A stretch of DNA of 64,000 bases, from positions 62,001 through 126,000 of the forward strand of contig ONJC01000002.1 of the NCBI GenBank assembly GCA_900318035.1, in the 5' to 3' direction. Shown piece by piece: positions 11,901 through 18,392 of the stretch. A program made the position numbers and the translations under genes. How positions within the stretch are numbered: position 1 is the stretch's first letter; every line of letters starts with the position of its first letter. Source of the stretch: an uncultured Methanobrevibacter sp. GTDB lineage: Archaea > Methanobacteriota > Methanobacteria > Methanobacteriales > Methanobacteriaceae. The notes beneath the pieces are model-generated. The model was not told the origin of the DNA, ran no database searches, and saw only the letters and a list, made by a program, of their open reading frames with translations.

Positions 11901-12511
11901 TTCAATACTGTTAAAAATGCATCCTGAGACCCATTAACCTCTTTTTGGAAAGCATTTGCGGTTGTTGGGAAGTTAGGTGAATTGGTAAAACCGATTACAT
12001 AAACATTTCCCAGGGAGTCAACCTTCAAGTCCTTCTGCATTTCGGTTGTTGAACCTCCAATGTAGGTGGCATAAATCAAATCACCTGATGCAGTATATTT
12101 TGAGACATACAGGTCTTTTCCGCCTGAAATATTAGTCTGGTATGCACCTTCTGTTGTTATCAAATCATTGGAAAAGGTTTCCATAGCCTCATAGATGTTT
12201 CCATCAGCATCGGTATAGATACCTTTTCCCTTATCGTTATCATTACCTCCAATATAAACCCCTACTGTCTGGTTTATTGACACTTGGGGTTCATTGCCGG
12301 CTTCATTATTACCGTCAGCCAGCAGCTGTGTTGATGTGTCCGCTGCCACAGCATTGGATTCGCTTTGAGTTGCGATGTCAATGTCTGCACTTTGAGCGAT
12401 TGCAATCTCATCAGCCTGTCCGATGATATCATCGGCATCTGATGCTGAGACTGTACCAATCAGACAGAAAGTACATAGTATTAACATCAATACAATTATC
12501 TTTTTATTCAT
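5972..12511 (-). CDS. Giant secreted SBBP-repeat protein, three tandem propeller modules
   Basis: The protein has 2,179 residues. The start at 12511 (MNKKIIVLML) has AGATGAT four bases upstream and gives a clean signal peptide; an ATG at 12520 is less likely. After a short linker, three modules of about 560-600 residues follow. Each is a run of SBBP-type repeats (GNVYVIGFTNSPNFPTT, FLTVLNP, YSTYLGG), which are known or predicted to fold as beta-propellers, closed by an Ig-like domain (AMGNAPVANQNVEFYV). The end holds a carboxypeptidase-regulatory-like module (SGILKDGEGNPIANATV) and Lys-rich Ig modules. The three modules are clearly paralogous at protein and DNA level. Probable role: surface adhesin or scaffold. 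First gene of a probable three-gene operon. No enzyme motif seen. Confidence 0.85.
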   Translation of the reverse strand: MNKKIIVLMLILCTFCLIGTVSASDADDIIGQADEIAIAQSADIDIATQSESNAVAADTSTQLLADGNNEAGNEPQVSINQTVGVYIGGNDNDKGKGIYTDADGNIYEAMETFSNDLITTEGAYQTNISGGKDLYVSKYTASGDLIYATYIGGSTTEMQKDLKVDSLGNVYVIGFTNSPNFPTTANAFQKEVNGSQDAFLTVLNPTGTGLVYSTYLGGNVVDRAWALAIDDNGTAYIQGITNSINFPVTDNAYQKSKDGVNWSIGDPDDIDYQNSFDLFLSKINIFSGDLQYSTFFGAKGSDSTYGSVAVDKNEVIYFAGTTTSLDFPVTENAFRDVRAEQSDSFLSALDIRNNKLLFSSYVGGNSTDDGEAIVLSENGFLYYVGDTWSEDFPTTEGAYQTSFAGVGEGISGGDMFIMKIDTSNWNLVYATLLGGKFDEGVRALAVDENECAWVVGMSQSDDYPLTDDAYQKVKNGPKFISYANSTDVDYPTHDTVISKISPDGSELLYSTYYGGNSGEFAMGITFVNGGFAIQIRTCSDDLNVTDNSSKGQDKFNGSMLRRDPVYDFDSYIAVFENPTFVTIENISAKMGEEISLAANVKQAMGNAPVANQNVEFYVGSTLVGNATTDENGVATLTYNPTKPLSDNYTAVFKETKGHAAANASASINIAYYDIPTVSLNNNSSIIQRYGTYLGGNGFDKGKAAFVDKDGNIYVAMESNSRDYVTTPGAFQSEMAGARDIVVAKFSKDGELLYLTYFGGSGNEMHKDFKVDENGNAYVVGFTNSPNFPVTDNAIMKEKKGIQNAFLAVFDSNGNLTFSTLIGGVNVDRAFAVALDDEGNAYVQGITNSPDFPVTDDAFQKEKNGPVWNNTMSSADITFQDSFDLFITKVNVKDAKIEYSTFFGGETMDTTEGTIDVDKNGIIYFGGYTSGLLLNVTDNAFQKEFQGTNDAFITVLDPVNKKLVYSSYIGGEDDDIGGEIVVSDEGYLYYVGDTWSKEFPVTDNAYQKEYGGCGNNVIGGDAYIMKFNTTSWDVMYSSYLGSYGDDGIGDLEIDDDGNLYLLFHTESSDFPVTDDAYQLEKNGIPYGPSTFDNDYPTLDAAVVKLSEDGSKILYSTFFGGSSGEQAFGFALNQGGFVLFIRTYSGDMFVTDDAYQPQHGNDSVASSYGRDLYYMDNYLGIFVNPTIIKVEDLKAKGGNVDLVATVNEAMGNNPLVNKSVDFYVAGEFVGTALTDENGVATLPYKVSSYSTVPYEVVFNETLTHAKANASAIIDYPAVDEDAVVEINPNSSLINKFATYLGGNGNDKAKGVYVDEKGNIYVAMETDSTDIPTTPNAYQSKNNGGKDLFVAKYSAEGELIYATYIGGSKTEMQKDIKVDSQGNVYLTGFGNSPDLPVTDNAFQKELPGAQAAFLVVLNPEGTDLVYSSYLGGDVVDRAWALAIDDNGTAYLQGITNSLNFPVTPDAFQKSKDGVNWSVGDPDDITYQDSFDLFLAKFNINTGNLEYATYFGAKGSDSTYGGLAVDNNEVMYFTGSTTSIDFPVTENAYRDVRDAGSDSFLAALDIKNGKLLFSTYIGGNGTEEDDGLFLDKNGFLYFIGDTWSENFPVTENAYQTQIKLVNGSVFDASSFIMKIDTSNWNLVYSTLLGGSLQDGIRAITVDEDGNAYVSGLTQSTDFPVTSDAYQVNKSEPNYESFENPAYSVVDYDYPTHDAFIAKLSADGSELLYGSFYGGNAGEFGMGITLANGGFIVQMRTTSTNLPVNKNAPQKEHAIDVYGTSILGRDYLYDYDNYFVVFENPTIILAVDLVAKSGETVNLTASVCEAMGSHALANKSVDFYVDGVFVGSAVSDEDGIATLEFKAGSAKDVVYSAVFNETLGHAGANMSATLKVIEQTASISDITIDSNLTLSGILKDGEGNPIANATVSYSLDDVNGTVVTDENGLFAINAKDNAKLTIEYAGSEDIAPVSTSFTFSNVTAPTKLASQFNITNRAITITGYAVDGKANEQGIYYATELLDEKGNPIANAYIEFAVNNKIYNRTTNENGTFDPYKLNMVRAGRYTMAFSFAGDDNYTSAFACVCVDLDKKPLKIKAAARSFKASAKTKKYTVTLSTIKGLDGKMYLSPKTVKLTVNGKTYTATTKNGKATFKITNLNKKGKFTAKLSVKGDKTYEDATAKAKLTIK

Positions 12512-12831
12512 ATTTATCATCTTTAATTCATATTACTCGACAATTTTGAGAAAAATCACTATTAAATTGTCACTTATTTTTTTATAGTAATACTTATTTA
12601 TAATTTTTTAATATTAAATGTCGAGAAAAAATAAACAGAATTTCCAAATATTCAAAAAAATTATACAAATTACAATATAAACTAAAATTTAGATAAGAAT
12701 AAACAATTTGTAAAAAATAAATTACATTTAATTAATAATACTTAACTATAATTTTATCATAATATAAATCATGAAAAATCAATAAAAAGTATTACTTGAT
12801 GAAAATAAAAAAAATAAAAAAAAGATAAAAG
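12512..12831. other. AT-rich promoter region of the SBBP operon
   Basis: This 320-base gap carries no gene. It lies upstream of the SBBP operon and downstream of the acidic-tract protein. A split inverted pair CTCGAC (about 12536) and GTCGAG (about 12619) brackets a very AT-rich core; its meaning is unknown. Several TATA-like stretches make the true promoter ambiguous. Confidence 0.4.
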
Positions 12832-14457
12832 TTAATTTAAAACATAAACGGTTCTTTTAACAGTATCTTTCATATATGTTGCCTTATAGGTTACCTTTTT
12901 GCCGGCTTTCATATAAGCATATGCCTCCTTTGGAATTGTGACTTTGGCAACACCTTTGGAATTGGTTAGCTTTTTGTATTTTATGTCTTTGAACTTGAAA
13001 GTGACCCATTTCTTTTTAAGGTATTTTCCGTTGATTTTGGCCAAAGTGGCAGTCAGTATAATCTTTTTAGATGATTTTTTAACATCTGTTTTGGCAAGAG
13101 TGACAATAGATTTTACTGTCAGTTTTTTGGATACTGTTTTACCCAGTGCGGTGATTGACAGTTTGTATGATCCTGGAACTTTGGATATTTTAAATGATGC
13201 AAAACCATTCTCATCGGTTGTTGTTGTTTTAACAGTTTTGCCGTCGATTTTAAATACAACAGTAGCACCTTCAATGGCCTTATTTCCAATCATGACCCTT
13301 GTCTTATAGATTTTTCCATCGGTATATTTTGATACTGCATTCTTTGCTACAATCACAGTATTTTTCGGATAAACAGCCTCAAATGAAATGAATGCTTCTT
13401 CCTCATCATAATTCGGAGATTCCTCCCAAACGAAATTGCCCAAATCATCATCTATTATTGCAAATGAAGTAATCTCGTAATGGCCAGGCATGAGTCCTGC
13501 TGAATTCATTTCAAGCTCCCCATCCTGATAGTATACGGTTAATTCCTCATCAGATCCATCTTCCACATTGTATAATGTGAATGTGATTTCACCTGATGCA
13601 TTTGGAGCCATATTAATATTAAATATGTTGTCCTGACCTATGACAACCTTGTTTTTAGCAGTGACCGGAGGATAAACCCAGAATTCTTCAAGTATATGTA
13701 TACCATAATCATCACTGTCAAAGGCAAGGTAATGTCTTCCCAGTATGAAATCGGATGAAGTGATTTTGCATATTCCGTTGGTTATTGGAACATCCCTATA
13801 TAAAGCATATTCCAAATCAAATTCATCCATCAGTTCATCACTGAATTCGATAATTCCTGAGACGTTTTTATGTAAATCAACTATTAATGTGACTTCTTCA
13901 CCTAAAACGGATTTTTGAGGCATTGTAAATTCATAATCAACAACGTTGACTGTGCCGAAATATTGTTCAACAAAATAGTCCCCTTCGGCATATGTTAAAA
14001 TAAGATCGTGATGCCCTATTTCATTTTTAAAATCCAAATCCCCCAGGGTTATTTCAACATGTCCTTTGGTCAATGGGAAATTAGCAAAGAATTTTTCATC
14101 CTTCCATACTTCAAGCTCTCCTGCAGCATCTTCAGGAAGGGTCATGCTTGCTATCGGCGCCTTATTATTCAGATAGTATATGGCGCTGTCAGCTTCCCAG
14201 TCGATTGTGTATTCTTCCCAATCGCCATCGTCCTCATCTTCTTCCTCGTCATCGTCTTCGTCTTCAAAATCTTCATCATCATCTTCGTCAAAATCATCTT
14301 CAAAATCCCCGTCGTCATCATCTGATATGACATCAATGCTGTTTTCAGGCAATGACAGGTCCGGAGATGTTGAATTAGTATCCGATGCACTTACGGCGCC
14401 AACCGTTAAAACAGCCAAAAGAAATATGGCTACAAGTAAAATTCTATTATGCTTCAT
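12832..14457 (-). CDS. Secreted Ig-like protein with long Asp/Glu tract
   Basis: The protein has 541 residues. A GGGG-containing leader precedes the ATG at 14457. Residues 1-25 are a signal peptide ending VSAS. Residues about 45-90 are almost purely Asp and Glu with a few Phe, encoded by GAT/GAA-type triplet repeats at 14215-14325. Ig-like modules follow, and the protein ends with two Lys-rich modules (KTTTTDENGFASFKIS and a final domain ending TVYVLN). The final domain resembles the end of the Cys-ladder protein at 60742-62682 (both have VTIPK followed by GKKVTY or GKKITY). The acidic tract could bind cations or act as a charged spacer; that is inference. Confidence 0.8.
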   Translation of the reverse strand: MKHNRILLVAIFLLAVLTVGAVSASDTNSTSPDLSLPENSIDVISDDDDGDFEDDFDEDDDEDFEDEDDDEEEDEDDGDWEEYTIDWEADSAIYYLNNKAPIASMTLPEDAAGELEVWKDEKFFANFPLTKGHVEITLGDLDFKNEIGHHDLILTYAEGDYFVEQYFGTVNVVDYEFTMPQKSVLGEEVTLIVDLHKNVSGIIEFSDELMDEFDLEYALYRDVPITNGICKITSSDFILGRHYLAFDSDDYGIHILEEFWVYPPVTAKNKVVIGQDNIFNINMAPNASGEITFTLYNVEDGSDEELTVYYQDGELEMNSAGLMPGHYEITSFAIIDDDLGNFVWEESPNYDEEEAFISFEAVYPKNTVIVAKNAVSKYTDGKIYKTRVMIGNKAIEGATVVFKIDGKTVKTTTTDENGFASFKISKVPGSYKLSITALGKTVSKKLTVKSIVTLAKTDVKKSSKKIILTATLAKINGKYLKKKWVTFKFKDIKYKKLTNSKGVAKVTIPKEAYAYMKAGKKVTYKATYMKDTVKRTVYVLN

Positions 14458-15563
14458 GATAACAACCCCATATATATTAATATATATAAAAAGGGTAATT
14501 TATATACTTAATGAGAAATGGGTGAAAAAAGTATACTAATTTTTCCATCATGAAATTTTTGAAGTATTTTCTCCAACACCCAAATGATTTATACAAATTT
14601 TTTGTGCTGTTGAAATGTTGGTCTTAGTTAATTACAATGACCTCTTCTGCGGTGCGGCATTTTAAAAAACCGTCAAAGAGAGGTGCATTTCAAGTGTAAA
14701 TGCTTAAAATAGCTATAATCACTGAAATAATTCCAAATTCAGATTTTTTATCTGACAGTTCCCGAATTTCTGAAAATGATGTCTGTGATTTTTAAAAGGG
14801 CAAATGTGTTGAAAATCCGGACTTACTCGCAGGAATTTCCCATACAGTAACAACATTAACGCCACCAGATTTGGCATTTGGATTTGAAATGAAGATAATT
14901 TGAAAAAAACAGGTGAAATTTAACTGGAAAACCCGTATCATGAATATTCTGACATTCCCACCTCAATTGGAGATTTTTCAAAAATCATGTTTTAAACGCC
15001 TGAAATTGCGTTATTTGAAATGAAAAGTATTCAAGAAAAATGCTGAAATTGCCTTAAATTTGATTTACTTTATCGAATTGCATGTTAATTTTTAAATGAA
15101 ATAAATTAAAATTGTAAATTTGCAAATTGTTATCGGCATCATTTTTCTGATGCATCCCAAATCCGATATCCCATTTTGGGCAAATTCAGGGCTTCTAAGT
15201 TCAAAACCTGAAAATGCCTGAAAATTCACATTAACATCTCTGAAATATTAGGCATGTCTGTAAGTGGAGAGAGAATAGAAATTCAAATCAAAATTATGAA
15301 AAGTTCCCCGGTTTATGCCAAATTCATGGAAAAATCAGCATTTAATCAAATCCTAATTAAAGTTGGTGAAATTAAAATCAGACCCTTCAAAGCACCCCTA
15401 AAAGATTTTGAAATTTTAAAAACATGTAATGTTAAAAAATCATTTGAAATTTAAAACAGTTTAAAAATCAAAAATAGTCACAAACTGTAATATGCATTTT
15501 AAAAACAATTCATCTTCAAATGAGCATTTAGACTAAAAACAGCTATTTTCTATAATGAAAAAT

Positions 15564-15582
15564 TTTTCCAGTAACTGGAAAA
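15564..15582. repeat. 19-base perfect inverted repeat
   Basis: TTTTCCAGT, one base, ACTGGAAAA. The ACTGGAAAA half also occurs alone near 14922. It has the size and symmetry of a protein-binding operator, but no gene starts nearby in an obvious position, so its role is open. Confidence 0.4.
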
Positions 15583-15668
15583 TTACGGTTATTTTGAAAA
15601 AAACAGGCTGAAATCGGATTGACATGGCCACAACAATCATGACCCATACCCGTACCCAACTGCAGCAT

Positions 15669-15691
15669 CACCCGTGTGAAATATTCGGGTG
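15669..15691 (-). terminator. Hairpin just after the 57-residue protein gene
   Basis: CACCCG and CGGGTG pair as a perfect 6-bp stem six bases past the stop codon of the small leftward gene. Placement suggests a terminator, although no long T run follows. Confidence 0.4.
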
Positions 15692-15696
15692 AAAAT

Positions 15697-15870
15697 TTAG
15701 CCTTCAAGTTCATCTTTAAGATGGGCGATCAGCTCATCAACTTTTTCAATCTGGAGTTTGAATTCATCTTCTCTTGGAGATCCCTTAACCTTTTCGAATT
15801 TAATTATCAAAGATTCCCTTAACTCTTCCGCTTTTCTGATTCTTGCATTAATGTTACTTTCATCTGCCAT
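15697..15870 (-). CDS. Small helical protein, 57 residues
   Basis: The frame runs from the ATG at 15870 to the TAA at 15697. A perfect AGGTGAT lies four bases before the ATG, which is the main reason to believe it. The product begins MADESNINARIRKAEELRES and is rich in Glu, Lys, Arg and Leu with heptad-like spacing throughout, so it is probably a two-helix coiled-coil hairpin broken at KGSPRED (residues 29-35). It has no signal peptide and no Cys. It is flanked by a gene desert downstream and a divergent membrane protein gene upstream. Function unknown; cytoplasmic by inference. Confidence 0.65.
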   Translation of the reverse strand: MADESNINARIRKAEELRESLIIKFEKVKGSPREDEFKLQIEKVDELIAHLKDELEG

Positions 15871-16055
15871 GAAATCACCTTGAAAATAGTATGTTTGAAC
15901 TTTAACTTATATCTGGCGGTTTAATTTCATCTGTAAACTATAATTGACAAAATTCAGCTTTTGGCAAAATCATTAGTAAAATTAATACTCTATAAAGTTT
16001 TTGCTTTATATAATTTAATTATAATGAAATACATATATACAAATTAGGTGATTTA

Positions 16056-16640
16056 ATGGATAACAAAACAAAATGCATTATAGGAATCATAATAGTATTC
16101 ATCATAATAGCACTTATCTTTTTCTGGCCGTCTGCACCGTCCGCAAAACCAACACACATGGTATGCGACTCACATGAGGCAGATGAAAACGGAACCGGCG
16201 GATACATCAAGATAACATGTTATGAGAATGGTACCAATGGCGAAAGAGATGTGGAACTTGAAAATGTAACCGTTCTTGTCAACGTAACATATACGAATAA
16301 GACAGTCGTTAAATATAACCTGACTACAGATTCAAATGGTGTTGCTAAAATTACTGACCTAGGCGTCGGCACATATACCGTTTCAGCAAAGATGGCTGGT
16401 GACAATACGCACAACACCTCCGTAATCAAGGACAAGGTGAAAATCAAAAAGGACACCACATCCAAAAAAACAAAAACAAAAACAAATACTGACACAGAAT
16501 ACAAAACAGAAACAGAATATGACACAGAATACGAAACAAAATATGACACGGAGTATGAGACACACTACGACACCGAATACGAAACATACACCGAGCCGAG
16601 CGAATCATATACCGTCGAATACTACTGGGTATATGTCTAG
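16056..16640 (+). CDS. N-terminally anchored Ig-like protein with Tyr/Glu repeat tail
   Basis: The protein has 194 residues; AGGTGAT lies 4 bases before the ATG. Residues 1-25 are a short basic start plus one hydrophobic helix without a clear cleavage site, so it is probably an uncleaved anchor with the rest outside. Residues 70-135 form one Ig-like module (TDSNGVAKITDLGVGTYTVS). The remainder is a Lys/Thr linker and then about five copies of a YDTEYET-type unit up to residue 180, ending EYYWVYV. The repeat is strongly acidic and Tyr-rich. Its function is unknown; it may be a wall-spanning or calcium-binding stalk (inference). Confidence 0.7.
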   Translation: MDNKTKCIIGIIIVFIIIALIFFWPSAPSAKPTHMVCDSHEADENGTGGYIKITCYENGTNGERDVELENVTVLVNVTYTNKTVVKYNLTTDSNGVAKITDLGVGTYTVSAKMAGDNTHNTSVIKDKVKIKKDTTSKKTKTKTNTDTEYKTETEYDTEYETKYDTEYETHYDTEYETYTEPSESYTVEYYWVYV

Positions 16641-16679
16641 ACATGAGATTCAGATTAATTTCTGAATCCCCTTATTTTT

Positions 16680-17582
16680 TTAACCCAAAAGGCTTATAAT
16701 GGCCGTCAGCGAGAATATGCTTAAAACGACATTTGTAAATATCATTGACCCCATCAAATCAGCATCCAATCCGTATTCGATGGCAAGCACCAATGCATTT
16801 CCTGCCGTTGACATTCCTGCTTCAAGAACAGCTATATTCAAAGCCGTTCCACCTATATTCAACCAAGTCGCCAAAACAAAAATTATAAGAGGCGAAATCA
16901 CCAGTTTGATGATTGAAACTACAAGTGAATCCTTAAGATTCTGCCCAACATTTCTAAAGTCAAGTGAAAGGCCAATGGAAAGCATTATCAGCGGAATTGT
17001 GGCATTTCCGAAGTAATTAAGAATGCTATCAACGGTGTATGTCAGCGGAATGTCAAACACGTTGAATATCAATCCGAATATGACTCCCCATATCGGCATG
17101 AAAAACACCGCCTTTTTCAATACCTCTCTGGTGTTTCCTCCGAATTGCCTTGCAAGAACAATTCCATAGACAACAACCAGCAGAGATGTTGACAGATCAA
17201 AGAATACTGCATTCAAAAATCCTTCATTTCCAAAAACGCCCAAGGATACCGGAAAGCCAATGAATCCGGTGTTCATGATTGATGCTGCAATCATTATTGT
17301 CCATGTTGTTTTTTTGGAATAGTTGCATGCTTTGCAGTAGAGGTAGGCCACAATCAAAAGCAGCCCGCTTGTAACCAGCCCCAATATAGGCAAATATGCC
17401 ATGTCCGGTGATATGTTGGCATCTTTAAGGTTGGTGAATATCATTGCCGGAAGCGCAATGTATAAAACTATTTTGGAGAGCAGTTCACGGTCGCTTTGCT
17501 TTAAAAAGTTAATCTGTTTTAGCAGGATTCCCAAAAGAATCATTACTGTTGGAACCAAAATGACTTCGAACGGACTTGGCAT
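16680..17582 (-). CDS. AEC-family (auxin efflux carrier-like) permease
   Basis: The protein has 300 residues, close to the usual 300-320 for the family; GGGAG precedes the ATG. The sequence is almost entirely hydrophobic, with about ten predicted membrane helices in two halves. Family hallmarks are the N-terminal PTVMILLGILLKQINF segment, the central NTGFIGFPV stretch after helix 4, and GNATIPLIMLSIGLSLDF at the domain boundary. Family members export or import organic anions such as malate or malonate and are secondary carriers; the substrate here cannot be told from sequence. It is convergent with the Tyr/Glu repeat gene and apparently monocistronic. Confidence 0.85.
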   Translation of the reverse strand: MPSPFEVILVPTVMILLGILLKQINFLKQSDRELLSKIVLYIALPAMIFTNLKDANISPDMAYLPILGLVTSGLLLIVAYLYCKACNYSKKTTWTIMIAASIMNTGFIGFPVSLGVFGNEGFLNAVFFDLSTSLLVVVYGIVLARQFGGNTREVLKKAVFFMPIWGVIFGLIFNVFDIPLTYTVDSILNYFGNATIPLIMLSIGLSLDFRNVGQNLKDSLVVSIIKLVISPLIIFVLATWLNIGGTALNIAVLEAGMSTAGNALVLAIEYGLDADLMGSMIFTNVVLSIFSLTAIISLLG

Positions 17583-17738
17583 ATTAACTCTCCCAATTTC
17601 TAATGATAATATTATATGTCATCTATCATTTAACTAAATTTTCAATGAAAAATAGATTACAGTTGAATCATGACATCCAATAAGTCAGATTGAAAATTTT
17701 GATGAAAAATAATTTGGTTCACTTTAAAATGTGCAGAT

Positions 17739-17895
17739 AAAAAAAGAGTTTGTTTAAAGCCAGTTGGCCCGGAATGCCTCCAGGTCCTTTGGCTAAATTT
17801 AGATATTTACAAAATCAAAATCAAAAATGTCTCCCATATTTTCGCCCCCATTAGTTTAATTATCATATATGTTCTCTACTATATACTTTATACAT
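17739..17895 (-). repeat. Duplicated intergenic element, copy 1 (promoter-less form)
   Basis: 157 bases that match 18072-18228 with a handful of differences, all in the first third. The minus strand carries a two-part hairpin (AGCCA/TGGCT outer stem, CCTGG/CCGGG inner stem). The right flank jumps straight from ATACAT to TTGCATC, so the TATA/operator block present beside copy 2 seems deleted between short matching sequences. Copy 1 may therefore be silent. Confidence 0.75.
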
Positions 17896-18071
17896 TGCAT
17901 CTTAAAATCACTAAAAAAGATACTAAAAACCTTATTTTAAAAAAATAACTGATTAAAAATAGAAATATTAAATTCAGCATTAAAAAAATCAGATTCAAAA
18001 TCCAATCCAAAATTGATGTTAAAAAAGTAGCGTTGATGTAACTGCCAGATGATGCGTTGTTTCATAGATTA

Positions 18072-18228
18072 AAAAAAAGAGTTTATTTAAGGCCAGTTGA
18101 GCCTGAATGCCTCCAGGTCCTTTGGCCGAATTTAGATATTTACAAAATCAAAATCAAAAATGTCTCCCATATTTTCGCCCCCATTAGTTTAATTATCATA
18201 TATGTTCTCTACTATATACTTTATACAT
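18072..18228 (-). ncRNA. Candidate small RNA gene, copy 2 of the intergenic duplication
   Basis: Read leftward, a BRE/TATA-like block (18235-18256) would start transcription near 18214. The transcript would include GGGGGCGAAAATATGGGAG, then a hairpin with outer stem GGCCA/TGGCC and inner stem CCTG/CAGG, and would stop at an eight-T run (18071-18078). Compared with copy 1, the base next to the outer stem changes as a pair (A-T to G-C) and the inner stem stays paired despite changes, which supports a functional RNA structure. A 14-codon frame (MGAKIWETFLILIL) lies inside; a leader peptide cannot be excluded. Confidence 0.5.
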
Positions 18229-18310
18229 ACAAGACCATATAAATAGTTTTTCGAGTGTAAGTGCTCACTTGCATCGCTAAATTGTAAAAAAAGAAATAAA
18301 TAGAGCAATT
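18229..18310 (-). promoter_or_regulatory. Operator plus TATA block, copy at the small RNA
   Basis: On the minus strand, a near-palindrome (arms 18255-18262 and 18267-18274) is followed by CGAAAAAC (BRE-like) and TATTTATATGG (TATA-like). The same arrangement, and similar AT-rich DNA further upstream, occurs at 52961-53022 before a wall-anchored protein gene. One arm here has two changes relative to the perfect palindrome there. Confidence 0.55.
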
Positions 18311-18358
18311 TATGAGTAAAAACCCCCCTACGTTTCTGCAATTATTTAGCAAAACACA

Positions 18359-18367
18359 ATATTATAA
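18359..18367 (+). promoter_or_regulatory. TATA box of the CstA-type gene
   Basis: ATATTATAA is centred about 29 bases before the ATG at 18393 and no ribosome binding site precedes that ATG. This fits a leaderless or very short-leader archaeal transcript. Confidence 0.45.
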
Positions 18368-18392
18368 TACCTGTTAAACCAAATAATAAACC

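Larger units (their letters stand above)
14458..15696. other. 1.2-kb region without a convincing gene
   Basis: AT-rich and full of short repeated words (for example tgaaat, ctggaaaa). A 66-codon plus frame at 15254-15454 has no ribosome binding site and no recognisable features. A 19-base inverted repeat is at 15564-15582. It may be decayed coding DNA, but I could not identify a parent gene. Confidence 0.4.

Noticed and set aside
14620-14700. Possible RNA hairpin around ACCTCT/AGAGGT
   Set aside because: Only 6 bp with a 40-base loop and no second copy or promoter; not a tRNA or known RNA shape.
15254-15454. 66-codon plus-strand frame in the gene desert
   Set aside because: No ribosome binding site, no TATA at a leaderless distance, no recognisable motif, and composition like the surrounding noncoding DNA.
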